A stretch of DNA of 64,000 bases. Source: Devosia sp. Its GTDB lineage: Bacteria > Pseudomonadota > Alphaproteobacteria > Rhizobiales > Devosiaceae. Numbering within the stretch: the first letter of the stretch is position 1; the number at the start of each line of letters is the position of its first letter. Under the pieces are notes generated by a model. It saw only the letters and a list, made by a program, of their open reading frames with translations. It did not search any database and was not told the DNA's origin. The stretch covers positions 248,001-312,000 of the forward strand of contig NZ_JAGIAW010000009.1 in assembly GCF_017744655.1 (NCBI RefSeq), in the 5' to 3' direction. The translations under genes and the position numbers were made by a program. Positions 9,558-19,095 of the stretch are shown piece by piece.

Positions 9558-10442
9558 TTAACGCTTCATACCGGTGGTCGCGATGCCCTCGATGAGCAAG
9601 CGCTGGAAGATGAGGAAGAAGAGGAAGATCGGCACGATGGAGAGGACGCTCATGGCGAAAAGCCCGCCATAGTCCGACATGCCGGTCGAGTCCGTGAAGG
9701 TCCTGAGGCCGAGCATGACAGTGTAGTCGCTCATCCGGTTGAGATAGATCAGGGGCCCGAAGAAGTCGTCCCAGGTCCAGATGAAGGTGAAGATGGCAGC
9801 CGTCGCCAGAACCGGGGTCGAGAGCGGCAGCATGATCTTCCAATAGATGCGCCAGGGTCCGGCGCCGTCCATCATCGCAGCCTCATCGAGTTCACGCGGA
9901 ATGCCGCGGAAGAACTGCACCATGAGGAAGATGAAGAAGGCGTCGGACGCGAGGAATTTTGGCACGATCAGGGGCAGGAAGGTGTCGACCCAGCCGAGCT
10001 GGCGGAACAGCACATATTGCGGAATCAGCGTCACCTGATAGGGCAGCATCAGCGTCATCAGCATCAGCGCGAACCAGATGCGCCGGCCGCGAAATTCGAG
10101 GCGGGCAAAGGCAAAGGCCGCCAGCGAACAGGCAAAGACATTGCCGATCACCGAAAAGGTCGAGACGATGAAGCTATTGGTGAAAAAGACCGAGAAGCTG
10201 GTCCTGAGGCCATGCCAGCCGCGGAAATAGGCGTCGAGACTCCACGAGGATGGAATGATGCTGGCCGAGGTAAAGATCTCATTTTCCGGCCGGAAGGACG
10301 CAGCCAGCATCCAGAGCAGCGGATAGAGCATCAGGATCGAGGCGGCTATAAGCAGGCCATGGCTGACCACCGACATCAGTCGCTTGCGCCAGATCGGGGT
10401 TTCCGCGCCGACCACAGTCAATTTCATGGGGGCATCAGTCAT
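9558..10442 (-). CDS. Carbohydrate ABC transporter permease (MalG/UgpE type)
   Basis: A 294-residue inner-membrane protein with about six transmembrane helices, starting at HGLLIAASILMLYPLLWML. The cytoplasmic EAA loop reads EAAMMDGAGPWRIYWKIMLP and docks the ATPase. Its start at 10442 overlaps the end of the other permease by 8 bp, so the two are coupled. Together with the MalF-type permease it forms the channel of the importer. Confidence 0.92.
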   Translation of the reverse strand: MTDAPMKLTVVGAETPIWRKRLMSVVSHGLLIAASILMLYPLLWMLAASFRPENEIFTSASIIPSSWSLDAYFRGWHGLRTSFSVFFTNSFIVSTFSVIGNVFACSLAAFAFARLEFRGRRIWFALMLMTLMLPYQVTLIPQYVLFRQLGWVDTFLPLIVPKFLASDAFFIFLMVQFFRGIPRELDEAAMMDGAGPWRIYWKIMLPLSTPVLATAAIFTFIWTWDDFFGPLIYLNRMSDYTVMLGLRTFTDSTGMSDYGGLFAMSVLSIVPIFLFFLIFQRLLIEGIATTGMKR

Positions 10443-11376
10443 CGTAGTGCACCCAGTATTTCGAGGTGAGGAACGAGAAGGCGGTGAAGATGGCAACGAG
10501 CGCCAGCAGCACCCAGGCAAGCGCGGAGGCATAGCCCATGCGGAAGAAGCCGAACGCCTCCTGGTAGAGATAGAGTGTGTAGAACAGGGTCGAATTGATC
10601 GGATTGCCCGTGCCACCCGAAATGATGAAGGCGGGCGTAAAGCTCTTGAAGGCTTCGATGGTCTGGATGATGGCGTTGAAGAACACGACCGGTGTCAGCA
10701 GCGGCAGGGTGATCTTCCAGAACTGGCGCCACTTGCTGGCGCCATCGAGCGAGGCCGCCTCATACATGTCCTGCGGGATCTGCCTGAGACCGGCGAGGAA
10801 GATGATCATGGGCGAACCGAACTGCCAGATCGAGAGCACGATCAGGGTCCAGAGCGAATAATTCGGGTTCGAAATCCAGCTCGGCCCGATAATGCCGAAG
10901 AGGGAGAGGAACTTGTTGACTAAGCCATCGGCAGCAAAAATCTGGCGCCAGAGAATGGCGATGGCGACCGAAGCGCCGAGAAGGCTCGGTAGGTAGAAGA
11001 GCGAACGATAAAGGGTGAGACCCTTCATGCCGCGATTGAGCAGCAGGGCAACGCCGAGCGCAAAAGCGAGTTTCAGCGGCACCGAAAAGACCACGAAGAA
11101 CATCGTCACGCGCATGGAGGCGGCGAATTTCGGGTCATTGGTGAACATGCGGACATAGTTGTCGACGCCAGCCCAGCGCGGCGCGGTCAACAGGTCGAAA
11201 TGGGTGAAGCTCAGATAGAGCGAAGAGATCATCGGCCCCAGGGTCAGGCCGAAAAAGCCGATGAACCAGGGCAGGAGGAACAGGTAGCCGGGGGCATCCT
11301 GTTGCCAGATGCGTCGCCAGACCGAAGGCTTTTCAGCCTCTGCCGGCGCCGACGTCGCGACGTGTTGCAGTGTCAT
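10435..11376 (-). CDS. Carbohydrate ABC transporter permease (MalF/UgpA type)
   Basis: A 313-residue permease with a cytoplasmic N-terminus, first helix around PGYLFLLPWFIGFFGLTLGP and the conserved SFTHFDLL segment. The EAA motif is EAASLDGASKWRQFWKITLP. It follows the solute-binding protein after a 154-bp gap containing two strong hairpins, a common arrangement that keeps binding-protein mRNA more abundant than permease mRNA. Confidence 0.92.
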   Translation of the reverse strand: MTLQHVATSAPAEAEKPSVWRRIWQQDAPGYLFLLPWFIGFFGLTLGPMISSLYLSFTHFDLLTAPRWAGVDNYVRMFTNDPKFAASMRVTMFFVVFSVPLKLAFALGVALLLNRGMKGLTLYRSLFYLPSLLGASVAIAILWRQIFAADGLVNKFLSLFGIIGPSWISNPNYSLWTLIVLSIWQFGSPMIIFLAGLRQIPQDMYEAASLDGASKWRQFWKITLPLLTPVVFFNAIIQTIEAFKSFTPAFIISGGTGNPINSTLFYTLYLYQEAFGFFRMGYASALAWVLLALVAIFTAFSFLTSKYWVHYDD

Positions 11377-11446
11377 GCTTAGCTCGTCCTCCCCAGGCCG
11401 ATCACCTGGTCATAAGGGCAGGGCCGGTCATGGCTGACATCGCTCC

Positions 11447-11518
11447 GCAGGGGCATTCCCCTGCAGCACCGCCGCCATTGAAACCGAAGATCGACCACGC
11501 GCCCCTGAGGGCGCGTGG
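11447..11518 (-). promoter_or_regulatory. Two intercistronic hairpins after the solute-binding protein gene
   Basis: Within the 154-bp gap are two perfect stems: CCACGCGCCC-CTGA-GGGCGCGTGG (11495-11518, plus-strand reading) and GCAGGGG-CATT-CCCCTGC (11447-11464). Neither is followed by a T tract, so they probably stabilise the upstream mRNA end or attenuate readthrough rather than fully terminate. Such hairpins are well known between malE-type and malF-type genes. Confidence 0.6.
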
Positions 11519-11530
11519 CTTTGCTTGAAA

Positions 11531-12823
11531 TCAGCTTGCGCGTTCGAGGATGGCCGTGGCTTCGGCGACGAAGTACGGACCAGCATCTTCCGGCGTGCGG
11601 GCGCCGAAGGCCACTTCCTGGCCGATGACGCGCAGCAGCGAGAGATCGATTTCACCAGCAGCGGCCGGCGGGGGCGGCGGCAGCGGCCCAAGCAGGTCAC
11701 CCAGATTCGCCACGAAATTGAGGGCGATCTGGTTGGCTTCATCGAGGGTCGGAGCGACGATGTCGCGGGTCTCGGGCAGGCAGGGAATGCCGCGCTCGAC
11801 GCCGAGAATCTTTGCCGATTCCGGATCGGAGATGAAGAAGCTGAGGAATTCGGCAGCCTTTTCCTTGGCGGCCGAAGAGCCGGCAACCGAGAAGAACATC
11901 GAGGGCTTGCGGTAGTGACCGCCGCCGACACCGGCTGCGAGGCGCGGATAGCCGACCATGTCGAGCTTGTCGGGCACGAGAGCCTGGAAACCGACGAGCT
12001 GGTTCGAGTTCGACGGCATCAAGGCCGACTTGCCCGAAACAAGCATGGTGGTTTCGAGCGGACCCGTATCGAGAGCCTGGGCGTCCGGCGCCACGATCAC
12101 GCCGGCATCGCGGAAGGTCTTCCAGAGGTTGAACCACTCGGTCATTTCGTCGGCACCAAAGCCGAGCTTGCCCTCTGCGGTATAGAGCGCGAGACCCTTC
12201 TGGCGCAGCCAGTTGTCCAGCATCGGCTCGGTATAGGAGCCGTCCGACATCATCTTCATGCCATTGCGGATATTGGCCTTGGAGAAGGCTTCACCCTTGG
12301 TCATGATGTCGTCGAGCGTCCAGTCATTGGTCGGGGGCTCGACGCCGGCTTCTTCGAAGGCCACGGTATTGACCAGGGTCGCCACCGAGTTCGCGCCGAG
12401 CGAAATGCCGTAGAGCTTGCCGTCGACCTTGCCGCCTTCGAGCTGGTCTTCATCGAAACCGTCGAGCTTCAGCGCGCCACCGACGAATTCGTCGAGCGGG
12501 GCAATGGCGTTACGCTTGGCGTATTCGACGATATAGCGATAGTCCATCTGGATGATGTCGGGGGCATTGCCGCCGGCAGTCTGGGTGGCGAGCTTGGGCC
12601 AATAATCGTTCCAGGCGAGGAATTCGCCTTCGATCTTGTTGCCGGTTGCCGCTTCGAAGAGATCGGTGACGCCATAGGTGCGGTCGGCGCGGCTCTGGCC
12701 GCCCCAGAAGATCAGCCGCATATTGGCGGCCTGGGCCCAGGCGGGGCTGATGCCGGCGACACCGGTTACCATGAGAGCCGAAGTTCCCATCAGGAACTGA
12801 CGGCGATCCATACGAAATGTCAT
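11531..12823 (-). CDS. Sugar ABC transporter substrate-binding protein
   Basis: A 430-residue periplasmic binding protein of the extracellular solute-binding family 1. The N-terminus MDRRQFLMGTSALMVTG with a following AWAQA looks like a Tat-type signal peptide cleaved after about residue 33. The mature part contains NDYWPKLATQTAGGNAPDIIQ, typical of oligosaccharide or sugar-derivative binders. It is the first gene of the operon, preceded by a clear promoter and the shared palindromic operator. The ligand is not deducible by eye. Confidence 0.9.
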   Translation of the reverse strand: MTFRMDRRQFLMGTSALMVTGVAGISPAWAQAANMRLIFWGGQSRADRTYGVTDLFEAATGNKIEGEFLAWNDYWPKLATQTAGGNAPDIIQMDYRYIVEYAKRNAIAPLDEFVGGALKLDGFDEDQLEGGKVDGKLYGISLGANSVATLVNTVAFEEAGVEPPTNDWTLDDIMTKGEAFSKANIRNGMKMMSDGSYTEPMLDNWLRQKGLALYTAEGKLGFGADEMTEWFNLWKTFRDAGVIVAPDAQALDTGPLETTMLVSGKSALMPSNSNQLVGFQALVPDKLDMVGYPRLAAGVGGGHYRKPSMFFSVAGSSAAKEKAAEFLSFFISDPESAKILGVERGIPCLPETRDIVAPTLDEANQIALNFVANLGDLLGPLPPPPPAAAGEIDLSLLRVIGQEVAFGARTPEDAGPYFVAEATAILERAS

Positions 12824-12896
12824 GTGTTTCCTCCCATGAACAGTTGTTGCTCCAGCCTTGCGGAGCGAATCGAACCAGCGACCTCCCCGTCGCTAA

Positions 12897-12912
12897 ATCA
12901 CCAACCAGTTAC
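12897..12912. promoter_or_regulatory. Operator A: 16-bp palindrome at the ABC operon promoter
   Basis: On the minus strand the site reads GTAACTGGTTGGTGAT. It matches operator B (GTAACTGGCTGGTTAT) and operator C at 36030 (GTAACTGATTGGTTAC) in 13 and 12 of 16 positions respectively. It begins directly after the predicted -10 box, where a bound repressor would block initiation. Confidence 0.75.
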
Positions 12913-12941
12913 TGTATTGAGCATATGAAGCGCATCGCCAA
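12913..12941 (-). promoter_or_regulatory. Promoter of the sugar ABC operon
   Basis: On the minus strand TTGGCG (12941-12936), a 17-bp spacer and AATACA (12918-12913) form a moderate sigma-70 promoter about 95 bp upstream of the binding-protein ATG. The whole 12824-13259 gap is otherwise non-coding: it holds operators A and B and the leader of the divergent LysR gene, and I see no other gene in it. Confidence 0.55.
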
Positions 12942-12983
12942 CACTGCTGTGCCTGCCGCTTTGCGCAAAACCTCTCCTCACAA

Positions 12984-12999
12984 ATAACCAGCCAGTTAC
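12984..12999. promoter_or_regulatory. Operator B: upstream copy of the palindrome
   Basis: On the minus strand the site reads GTAACTGGCTGGTTAT, with half-sites GTAACTGG and ATAACCAG. It lies 87 bp upstream of operator A, outside the core promoter. That spacing would suit DNA looping or control of a divergent transcript. Confidence 0.72.
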
Positions 13000-13259
13000 C
13001 CCTACCATAGGACCGCGCCGCGGGGCAACAATCCTTGTATGGAAGATTTTCTTTGACTGAGACGCCGCGTGGCGGCCCCTGCCGCGCGATTCGTCCTGGC
13101 GCTGTCCTCCCCGTTTGCCCGGTGGCGGCGCGCATCGCGCTTTCTCGCCGGGGCCTTTTGTTTCTGCTGCACAGTGGCGCAAAATCTCCTCTTGGAAAAC
13201 TACAAAATTGCCAGGCATATTATAGAAGAAATCTATGGCTGGTGTCGGGAGGATCGTTT

Positions 13260-14180
13260 TTGGACAAGTTGCTCACCCAGTTCCTGGCGGTGGCCGATGC
13301 CGGCTCGCTCAGCGGCGCCGCGACGACCCTCCTCATCACCCAGCCCACCCTCACCTTCAACATGCGCAAGCTCGAAGAGACTTTTGGGGCGCCGCTCTTC
13401 GAGCGCTCCTCGCGCGGGGTGCGGCTGACGCGCTATGGCGAGACGCTCTACGAAAATGCGCGGCTGATGAACCGACTCTATGACAACACATTGAGCGCCA
13501 TTGCCGACCAGCAGCGCGGCACCGAAAGGGGGCTTACCGTGGGCTCGGGCTATTCATGGTGGACCATGTTTCTCAAGGATCTGGTCATCGCCTATCAGCA
13601 CGAATTTCCCAAGGCACCCGTGCAGGTTAGCCTCGGCAACCAGCTCCGCCTTCTCGACCAGATGCTCTCGGGCGATATTTCGCTTTTCCTCGCGCACGAA
13701 ATCGACGGGCTCAATCCCAGCATCGGTACCGATTTCATCCCCCTGAGCCGGGTCTACAACGCTCACTTTGTCCATAAGCAGCACCCGCTGCTGGGGGCGC
13801 CGCGCAGCCGGGCGCAGATCAACGATTATCCGCAGATCATCAGCTCGCTAGCCGAAAGCCGGCACGAGCGTTTCTTCGACATTTCGCGGCGCCGCACCCG
13901 AGCGGAAACCGTGTTCGACCGCACCCATTATGCCTTCCGCTCCAATTCTCTCGCCGCCTGCATCGACTACGCCCTCTCGACCCAGGCCGTGCTCACACAC
14001 ACACATGTGATGCGCGACGCCTTCACCAAAAGCGGCCTTTGCGAGGTGGAACAGGCCGAACCGCTGCGCACGAATGTCGCCGGCATCTACGTGCTCAAGG
14101 AAAGACGCGGCGAAGAACGGGTCGAAGACCTGATTGCGCGTATTTCCAAGGGGGCAAAGGCAACGCTGCCACCGCTCTAG
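13260..14180 (+). CDS. LysR-family transcriptional regulator
   Basis: A 306-residue LTTR. The N-terminal winged helix-turn-helix spans about residues 1-60 (FLAVADAGSLSGAATTLLIT, then QPTLTFNMRKLEETFGAPLF), followed by a linker helix and a two-lobed periplasmic-binding-like effector domain. I chose TTG at 13260 because GGGAGGA lies 6 bp upstream and family proteins start at this point; longer starts have no homologous sequence. It is divergent from the sugar ABC operon, 436 bp away, and upstream of a broken membrane gene and a flavin dehydrogenase. Either side could be its target. The palindromes in the gap look more TetR-like than LysR-like. Confidence 0.88.
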   Translation: MDKLLTQFLAVADAGSLSGAATTLLITQPTLTFNMRKLEETFGAPLFERSSRGVRLTRYGETLYENARLMNRLYDNTLSAIADQQRGTERGLTVGSGYSWWTMFLKDLVIAYQHEFPKAPVQVSLGNQLRLLDQMLSGDISLFLAHEIDGLNPSIGTDFIPLSRVYNAHFVHKQHPLLGAPRSRAQINDYPQIISSLAESRHERFFDISRRRTRAETVFDRTHYAFRSNSLAACIDYALSTQAVLTHTHVMRDAFTKSGLCEVEQAEPLRTNVAGIYVLKERRGEERVEDLIARISKGAKATLPPL

Positions 14181-14222
14181 CCAGCACATCTTTTCGGACC
14201 GCAGCTCGTTTCAAGGAATGCC

Positions 14223-14558
14223 ATGACCCGGCCCTATCTTGTCTGCGCCATCATCACGGCAATCAGCGCCGCCGTCAGCTTCGGCTATTCGGTCGCTGCA
14301 CTTCGAACCGCCGGGGGCGAGGCCAAAACTCTTGCGCTCTATGCCGGCGGCAGAAGCGCAGCATTGCTGCTTGGTGCAATAGCGGCCTTAGTTTTGCAGT
14401 AGGCCGGCTGGCTCTTCGCCATCGCCACCATGATGATCATCGTGCAGGCGGCAGACGCTTATATCGGCACCACCACAAAGGATCGTCTCAAGACCTTCGG
14501 TCCAGCCCTCACGGCCTTGTTCAATCTTGCGGCTCTGGTCTGGGCAATCCCGAGCTGA
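14223..14558 (+). pseudogene. Small membrane protein gene interrupted by an in-frame TAG
   Basis: From ATG 14223 the frame reads 59 codons, meets TAG at 14400-14402, then continues open for 52 more codons to TGA at 14556. Both halves are strongly hydrophobic and together look like a four-helix membrane protein of about 111 residues: the first half holds YLVCAIITAISAAVSFGYSV and RSAALLLGAIAALVLQ, the second GWLFAIATMMIIVQAADAYI and PALTALFNLAALVWAI. AAGGA precedes the start. This looks like a recent nonsense mutation, a sequencing error or, less likely, readthrough. The family was not recognised. Confidence 0.55.
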
Positions 14559-14631
14559 GCGGCGGGATGGAGCGGCGGCGTTTTCTCAAACACCCTCGCC
14601 AGCCGCGTAGCTAACATGTTAGCTTCAACCC

Positions 14632-17550
14632 ATGCAGCAAGCCCCTCTCTTTTCGATTCAGCCCACAGCCCCCACACCCGATCGCCTCGCCGCCGGCGAG
14701 CGCGTTGCGGCGCGCCTAAAACCCCTGGTGCGCGGCGCTATCCATACCGACCCCTTGATGACCTATGCCTGGAGCGGCGACGCCAGCTCCTACCGGCTGA
14801 TTCCGGCCGTGGTGGTCTTCGTCAATTCCGAAGACGATGTGCGTGAAGTGTTCAAGGCCGCCCGCGCCGAGGGGCTCCCTGTCACGTTTCGCGCCGCCGG
14901 CACCTCGCTCTCGGGCCAGGCCGTCACCGATGGCGTACTCGCGGTTTTGGGCGATGGTTGGCGCAAGCTCGATATCCAGCCCGGCGCTGAAAAGATCACG
15001 CTGGGGCCAGCCATCATCGTCGCCGAGGCCAATCGGGCGCTGAAGCAATTTGACAAAAAGATCGGGCCGGACCCGGCGAGCCAGGCGACCTGCAAGATCG
15101 GTGGCGTCGTCAACAACAATTCTTCGGGCATGTGCTGCGGTGTCGCCCAAAACACCTATCACACCATGGATCGCCTGCGGATCGTCCTCACCGATGGCAC
15201 GATGCTGGATTCGGGCGATGCCGCCAGCCGCGACGCGTTTCGCGTGAGCCATGGCCGCATGCTCGAAGGCCTGCACCAGCTCCATCACGACGTCATGGCA
15301 GACGATGAACTCGTCGCCCTGATCCGCCACAAATACCGGATCAAGAACACCGTCGGCTATTCGCTCAATGCCCTGGTCGACTACCACGACCCGCTCGACA
15401 TCCTGATCCACCTGATGGTGGGCTCCGAAGGCACTTTGGGCTTCGTCTCCGAAGTCACCTACAACACCGTGCCCGAACACCCGTTCAAGGCGACCGGGCT
15501 GATCCCCTTCCCCGATCCGCAATCAGCCGGCCGCGCCATCATTGAAATGGCCAATGGCGGCGTGCAGGTGACAACAGGCGTCACCGCCGCCGAATATATC
15601 GAGCGCCGCGCCCTCGCCACGGTCGAACATCTTGCGCCCATGGCTCCGCTGCTGCCCTGGCTGACGGACAATTCGCCGGCCGTGCTGATCGACGTCACGG
15701 CCCCCGATGCCGCGACGCTCGAAATGGAAGTGGCAAAAGCCAACGCCCTTCTCGCCCGCCATGGCGCAACGCATATCGATCTCTCGACGGACGAGCATCG
15801 CAGCCACGCCCTCTGGGACATTCGAAAAGGCTTTTTCACCTCGGCCGGCGCCGCGCGCCCCAAGGGCACGATCATGCTCACCGAGGACGTTGCCGCCCCG
15901 ATCGAAAAGCTCGCCGAATTCGTCGTCGACCTCCGCACCATGCTCGATGAGCACGGCTATACCGACGCCGTCATTTTCGGCCACGCGCTCGCCGGCAACC
16001 TCCATTTCCAGATGGGCGACGATTTTTCCAAACCCGGCGCCGCGGAAAAATTCGACACCTTCAACCAGGAGCTGAGCAAGCTCGTATCGCTGCGCTATGG
16101 CGGCTCGCTGAAAGCCGAGCACGGCACCGGCCGCGCCATTGCACCCTTCGTCGAGGCCGAATGGGGTTCAAAAGCCTATGCGATCATGCATCGCATCAAG
16201 GCTCTCTTCGATCCCGAACGCCTGCTCAATCCCGGCGTGCTGCTCAATGACGACGCGAAAATTCACGTCAAGAACCTGAAGGTCATGCCGCTCGCCGACG
16301 AAATCGTCGACCTCTGCATCGAATGCGGTTTCTGCGAGCCGGCCTGCCCCAGCCACCATATGACCCTGACCCCGCGCCAGCGCATCGCCGTCACCCGCGA
16401 ACGCGCCCGCCTGCGTGCATCGGGCGAAGATCCGGCCCGCCTCGCGCGCTTCGAGGCAGATTTCCAATATGCCGGCATGGACACCTGCGCCGCCTGCAAT
16501 CTCTGCTCGCTGCGTTGTCCGGTCGGCATCGAAACCGGCACACTCATCCTGGGCGAACGCGCCCGCCGCCGCGGCGGCACGGCCCACACCGTCGCCCGCC
16601 TCGCCGCCGACCATCGCGGCACGGTGGAACGCGCCATGCGCGGCGGCGTCGCCCTTGCCGATGCGGCCCGCACGATCATCCCGGCGCCCGCCGTCGAGGC
16701 GATCACCGAGACGGCCCGACGCCTGACCAACAAGCGCGTGCCCCGCGTGTCTCGTGCCCTCCACCACGGTCCCGGCGCCCCACGCGCCCGCGACAACCGA
16801 CAAGACCCGCGGAAAACCGGCTTCCCGGTCCCCACCGCGCAGACGGGCCGGCCGCAGATCGTCTATTTCCCCGCCTGCCCCAGCCGCATGTTCGGCGCGC
16901 CGAAAACTGAGCATGACCTGCTCGACACGCCCGCGGCAATGATGGCCCTCCTCGAACGCGCCGGTTACGACGTTATCGTGCCCGACCATCTGACGGGCCA
17001 ATGCTGCGGCCAACCCTTCCAGTCCAAGGGTTTTCCCGAGCAAGCTGCCGAAGTCGGCAAGGCCCTCAAGGCCGAGCTTTCGTCCTTGTCCGACGCCGGT
17101 CGACTCAATGTCGTCACCGACGCCTCCACCTGCGCCAAGCATTTGAAGGAATTCCCCGGCGATGCGCCGGTCGCCGACTCAGCGCAGTTCCTCGTCACCC
17201 ATGTGCTGCCAAAACTGGCGATCACGCAAAAACTGCCTGTCGTCGCCGTGCATCACAATTGCTCGGCGCAACGCCTTGCCGAACAGCCGGCGACGGAAGC
17301 CGTAGCAGCGGCCTGCGCCGAAAAGCTCGCCGTGCTCTCCTCGATCACCTGCTGCGGCTATGCCGGGGACAAGGGCCTGTTCCTGCCCGAACTCAATGCC
17401 CACGCCACGAGACGCGTTCACAATGACATTCCAGACAATTGCACGCTCGGCGTTTCGACCGTCTCGACCTGCGCTTCCGGTCTCACCGAAAGGGCCGAAA
17501 TCCCCTTCGTGAGCCTTGCGAGCTTACTTGAATGGGCCAGCCGGCCCTGA
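14632..17550 (+). CDS. FAD-linked and Fe-S dehydrogenase (D-lactate/glycolate dehydrogenase type)
   Basis: A 972-residue fusion. An N-terminal FAD-binding PCMH-type domain (FRAAGTSLSGQAVTDGVL, about residues 85-102) and FAD-oxidase C-terminal domain occupy roughly residues 1-530. Two 4Fe-4S motifs follow near 562 (CIECGFCEPACP) and 618 (CAACNLCSLRCP), then a GlpC/HdrB-like region with two CCG motifs near 790 and 907. This order matches quinone- or cytochrome-linked D-lactate dehydrogenases and YdiJ-type D-2-hydroxyacid dehydrogenases. It should feed electrons from a 2-hydroxyacid to the respiratory chain at the membrane. The exact substrate (D-lactate, glycolate or D-2-hydroxyglutarate) is not resolved. 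Confidence 0.87.
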   Translation: MQQAPLFSIQPTAPTPDRLAAGERVAARLKPLVRGAIHTDPLMTYAWSGDASSYRLIPAVVVFVNSEDDVREVFKAARAEGLPVTFRAAGTSLSGQAVTDGVLAVLGDGWRKLDIQPGAEKITLGPAIIVAEANRALKQFDKKIGPDPASQATCKIGGVVNNNSSGMCCGVAQNTYHTMDRLRIVLTDGTMLDSGDAASRDAFRVSHGRMLEGLHQLHHDVMADDELVALIRHKYRIKNTVGYSLNALVDYHDPLDILIHLMVGSEGTLGFVSEVTYNTVPEHPFKATGLIPFPDPQSAGRAIIEMANGGVQVTTGVTAAEYIERRALATVEHLAPMAPLLPWLTDNSPAVLIDVTAPDAATLEMEVAKANALLARHGATHIDLSTDEHRSHALWDIRKGFFTSAGAARPKGTIMLTEDVAAPIEKLAEFVVDLRTMLDEHGYTDAVIFGHALAGNLHFQMGDDFSKPGAAEKFDTFNQELSKLVSLRYGGSLKAEHGTGRAIAPFVEAEWGSKAYAIMHRIKALFDPERLLNPGVLLNDDAKIHVKNLKVMPLADEIVDLCIECGFCEPACPSHHMTLTPRQRIAVTRERARLRASGEDPARLARFEADFQYAGMDTCAACNLCSLRCPVGIETGTLILGERARRRGGTAHTVARLAADHRGTVERAMRGGVALADAARTIIPAPAVEAITETARRLTNKRVPRVSRALHHGPGAPRARDNRQDPRKTGFPVPTAQTGRPQIVYFPACPSRMFGAPKTEHDLLDTPAAMMALLERAGYDVIVPDHLTGQCCGQPFQSKGFPEQAAEVGKALKAELSSLSDAGRLNVVTDASTCAKHLKEFPGDAPVADSAQFLVTHVLPKLAITQKLPVVAVHHNCSAQRLAEQPATEAVAAACAEKLAVLSSITCCGYAGDKGLFLPELNAHATRRVHNDIPDNCTLGVSTVSTCASGLTERAEIPFVSLASLLEWASRP

Positions 17551-17664
17551 TCACAAACACGGTCCCGGCACCTCGCCGGGGCCGCACTGGACGCCCCAAG
17601 GCTTCCGCGGCTTTTCAAGCCGAGGCGTCCCGCGCTACAAGACGCGTCGCGAAGTGGGGACGAG

Positions 17665-18972
17665 ATGGCTACCTATACCGATATTGCGCGGCGCGTTTAC
17701 AACCACACCTGGAAGCTCGATCCGATTATCCGCAGCCTGCTCGACACGGATTTTTACAAGCTCCTCATGCTGCAGATGATCTGGGGCCTCTACCCCAAGG
17801 TCGACGCCACCTTTTCGCTGATCAACCGCACCAAATCCGTCCGTCTCGCCGATGAAATCGACATCGACGAGCTGCGTGCCCAGCTCGACCATTGCCGTAC
17901 GCTGCGCGTTTCCAAGAAAGAGATGATCTGGCTGGCCGGTAACACATTTTACGGCTCCAAGCAGATTTTCCAGCCCGGGTTCCTCCGCTGGCTCGAAAAT
18001 TTCCAGCTCCCCGAATATCGCCTGGAAAAGCGCGACGGTCAGTTCGTGCTCGAATTCCCCGGCCTCTGGGTCGAAACCTCGATGTGGGAAATCCCCGCCC
18101 TCGCCATCATCAACGAGTTGCGTTCGCGCGCCGCGATGAAGAGCTACGGCCCATTCAACCTTGACGTGCTCTATGCCCGCGCCAAGGCCAAGATGTGGGA
18201 AAAGGTCGAACGCCTGCAAAAGCTGCCGGACCTGAAAATTTCCGATTTCGGCACCCGCCGCCGCCACTCTTTCCTCTGGCAGCGCTGGTGTGTGGAAGCG
18301 CTCAAGGAAGGGATCGGCGAAAATTTCACCGGCACGTCCAATGTGAAGCTTGCCATGGACACCGACCTCGAGGCGCTGGGCACCAATGCCCATGAGCTGC
18401 CCATGGTCCTCGCAGCGCTGGCGCGTTCCGACGACGAGCTGCGCGAGGCGCCCTATCGCGTGCTGCAGGACTGGAAGAGCTATTATGGTGGGAACCTCCT
18501 CATCGTCCTGCCCGATGCCTTTGGCACCGACGCCTTCCTCCGCGACGCGCCCGACTGGGTTGCCGACTGGACCGGCTTCCGCCCCGACAGCGCGCCAGCC
18601 ATCGAAGGCGGGGAGCGAATCATAAAATTCTGGGAGAGCCGCGGCCGCGACCCCAAGGAAAAGCTGCTGATCTTCTCGGACGGGCTCGATGTCGACATGA
18701 TCGAAGAGGCCTATCTCCATTTCGATGGTCGCGTGCGCATGAGCTTTGGCTGGGGCACCAATCTCACCAATGACTTTGAAGGCTGTTCGCCCGAACCCAA
18801 TCGCGGCCTCGATCCGATTTCGATCGTCGCCAAGGTCAGCGAAGCCAATGGCCGCCCGGCGGTAAAACTCTCGGACAATCCGGCCAAGGCGACCGGAGAG
18901 CAAAGCGAAATCGAACGCTATATCCGCGTCTTCGGTGACGCCGGCCGCGTGGAGCACGCCGTCCGCGTCTGA
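17665..18972 (+). CDS. pncB: Nicotinate phosphoribosyltransferase
   Basis: A 435-residue enzyme of the NAD salvage pathway. It makes nicotinate mononucleotide from nicotinate and PRPP with ATP hydrolysis. Characteristic segments are [16 protein letters not shown] near the N-terminus, [12 protein letters not shown] (with the conserved phosphorylated-His region) and FSDGLDVD plus [11 protein letters not shown] for phosphate binding. Length fits the bacterial PncB group. It is 114 bp downstream of the flavin dehydrogenase with its own ribosome binding site and is probably transcribed separately. Confidence 0.95.
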   Translation: MATYTDIARRVYNHTWKLDPIIRSLLDTDFYKLLMLQMIWGLYPKVDATFSLINRTKSVRLADEIDIDELRAQLDHCRTLRVSKKEMIWLAGNTFYGSKQIFQPGFLRWLENFQLPEYRLEKRDGQFVLEFPGLWVETSMWEIPALAIINELRSRAAMKSYGPFNLDVLYARAKAKMWEKVERLQKLPDLKISDFGTRRRHSFLWQRWCVEALKEGIGENFTGTSNVKLAMDTDLEALGTNAHELPMVLAALARSDDELREAPYRVLQDWKSYYGGNLLIVLPDAFGTDAFLRDAPDWVADWTGFRPDSAPAIEGGERIIKFWESRGRDPKEKLLIFSDGLDVDMIEEAYLHFDGRVRMSFGWGTNLTNDFEGCSPEPNRGLDPISIVAKVSEANGRPAVKLSDNPAKATGEQSEIERYIRVFGDAGRVEHAVRV

Positions 18973-19095
18973 TTCCATCGCATGATCGCTGTGAACAAAC
19001 CCGCTTGTGGAGAAACCATGAGCGGGTCGGCGCATTAATGCCTCATGAACCAACTAGGGCCAGTTTCGGCAATGGGGGCTCCCATGGAGCCGAAT

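Noticed and set aside
11525-12928. A 467-codon plus-strand frame opposite the solute-binding protein
   Set aside because: Antisense to a gene with a signal peptide and family motifs, and it would run over the operator region.
12984-12999. The palindromes as LysR-type binding sites
   Set aside because: LysR sites usually show a T-N11-A core; the 16-bp GTAAC...GTTAC palindrome recurs at a locus without a LysR gene, so the TetR protein fits better.
13035-13259. A longer LysR start or a separate small gene upstream
   Set aside because: The added sequence has no family similarity, and GGGAGGA is placed exactly for TTG 13260.
13992-14008. Short CA repeat in the LysR gene
   Set aside because: In-frame coding sequence (Leu-Thr-His-Thr-His), too short to be a phase-variable tract.
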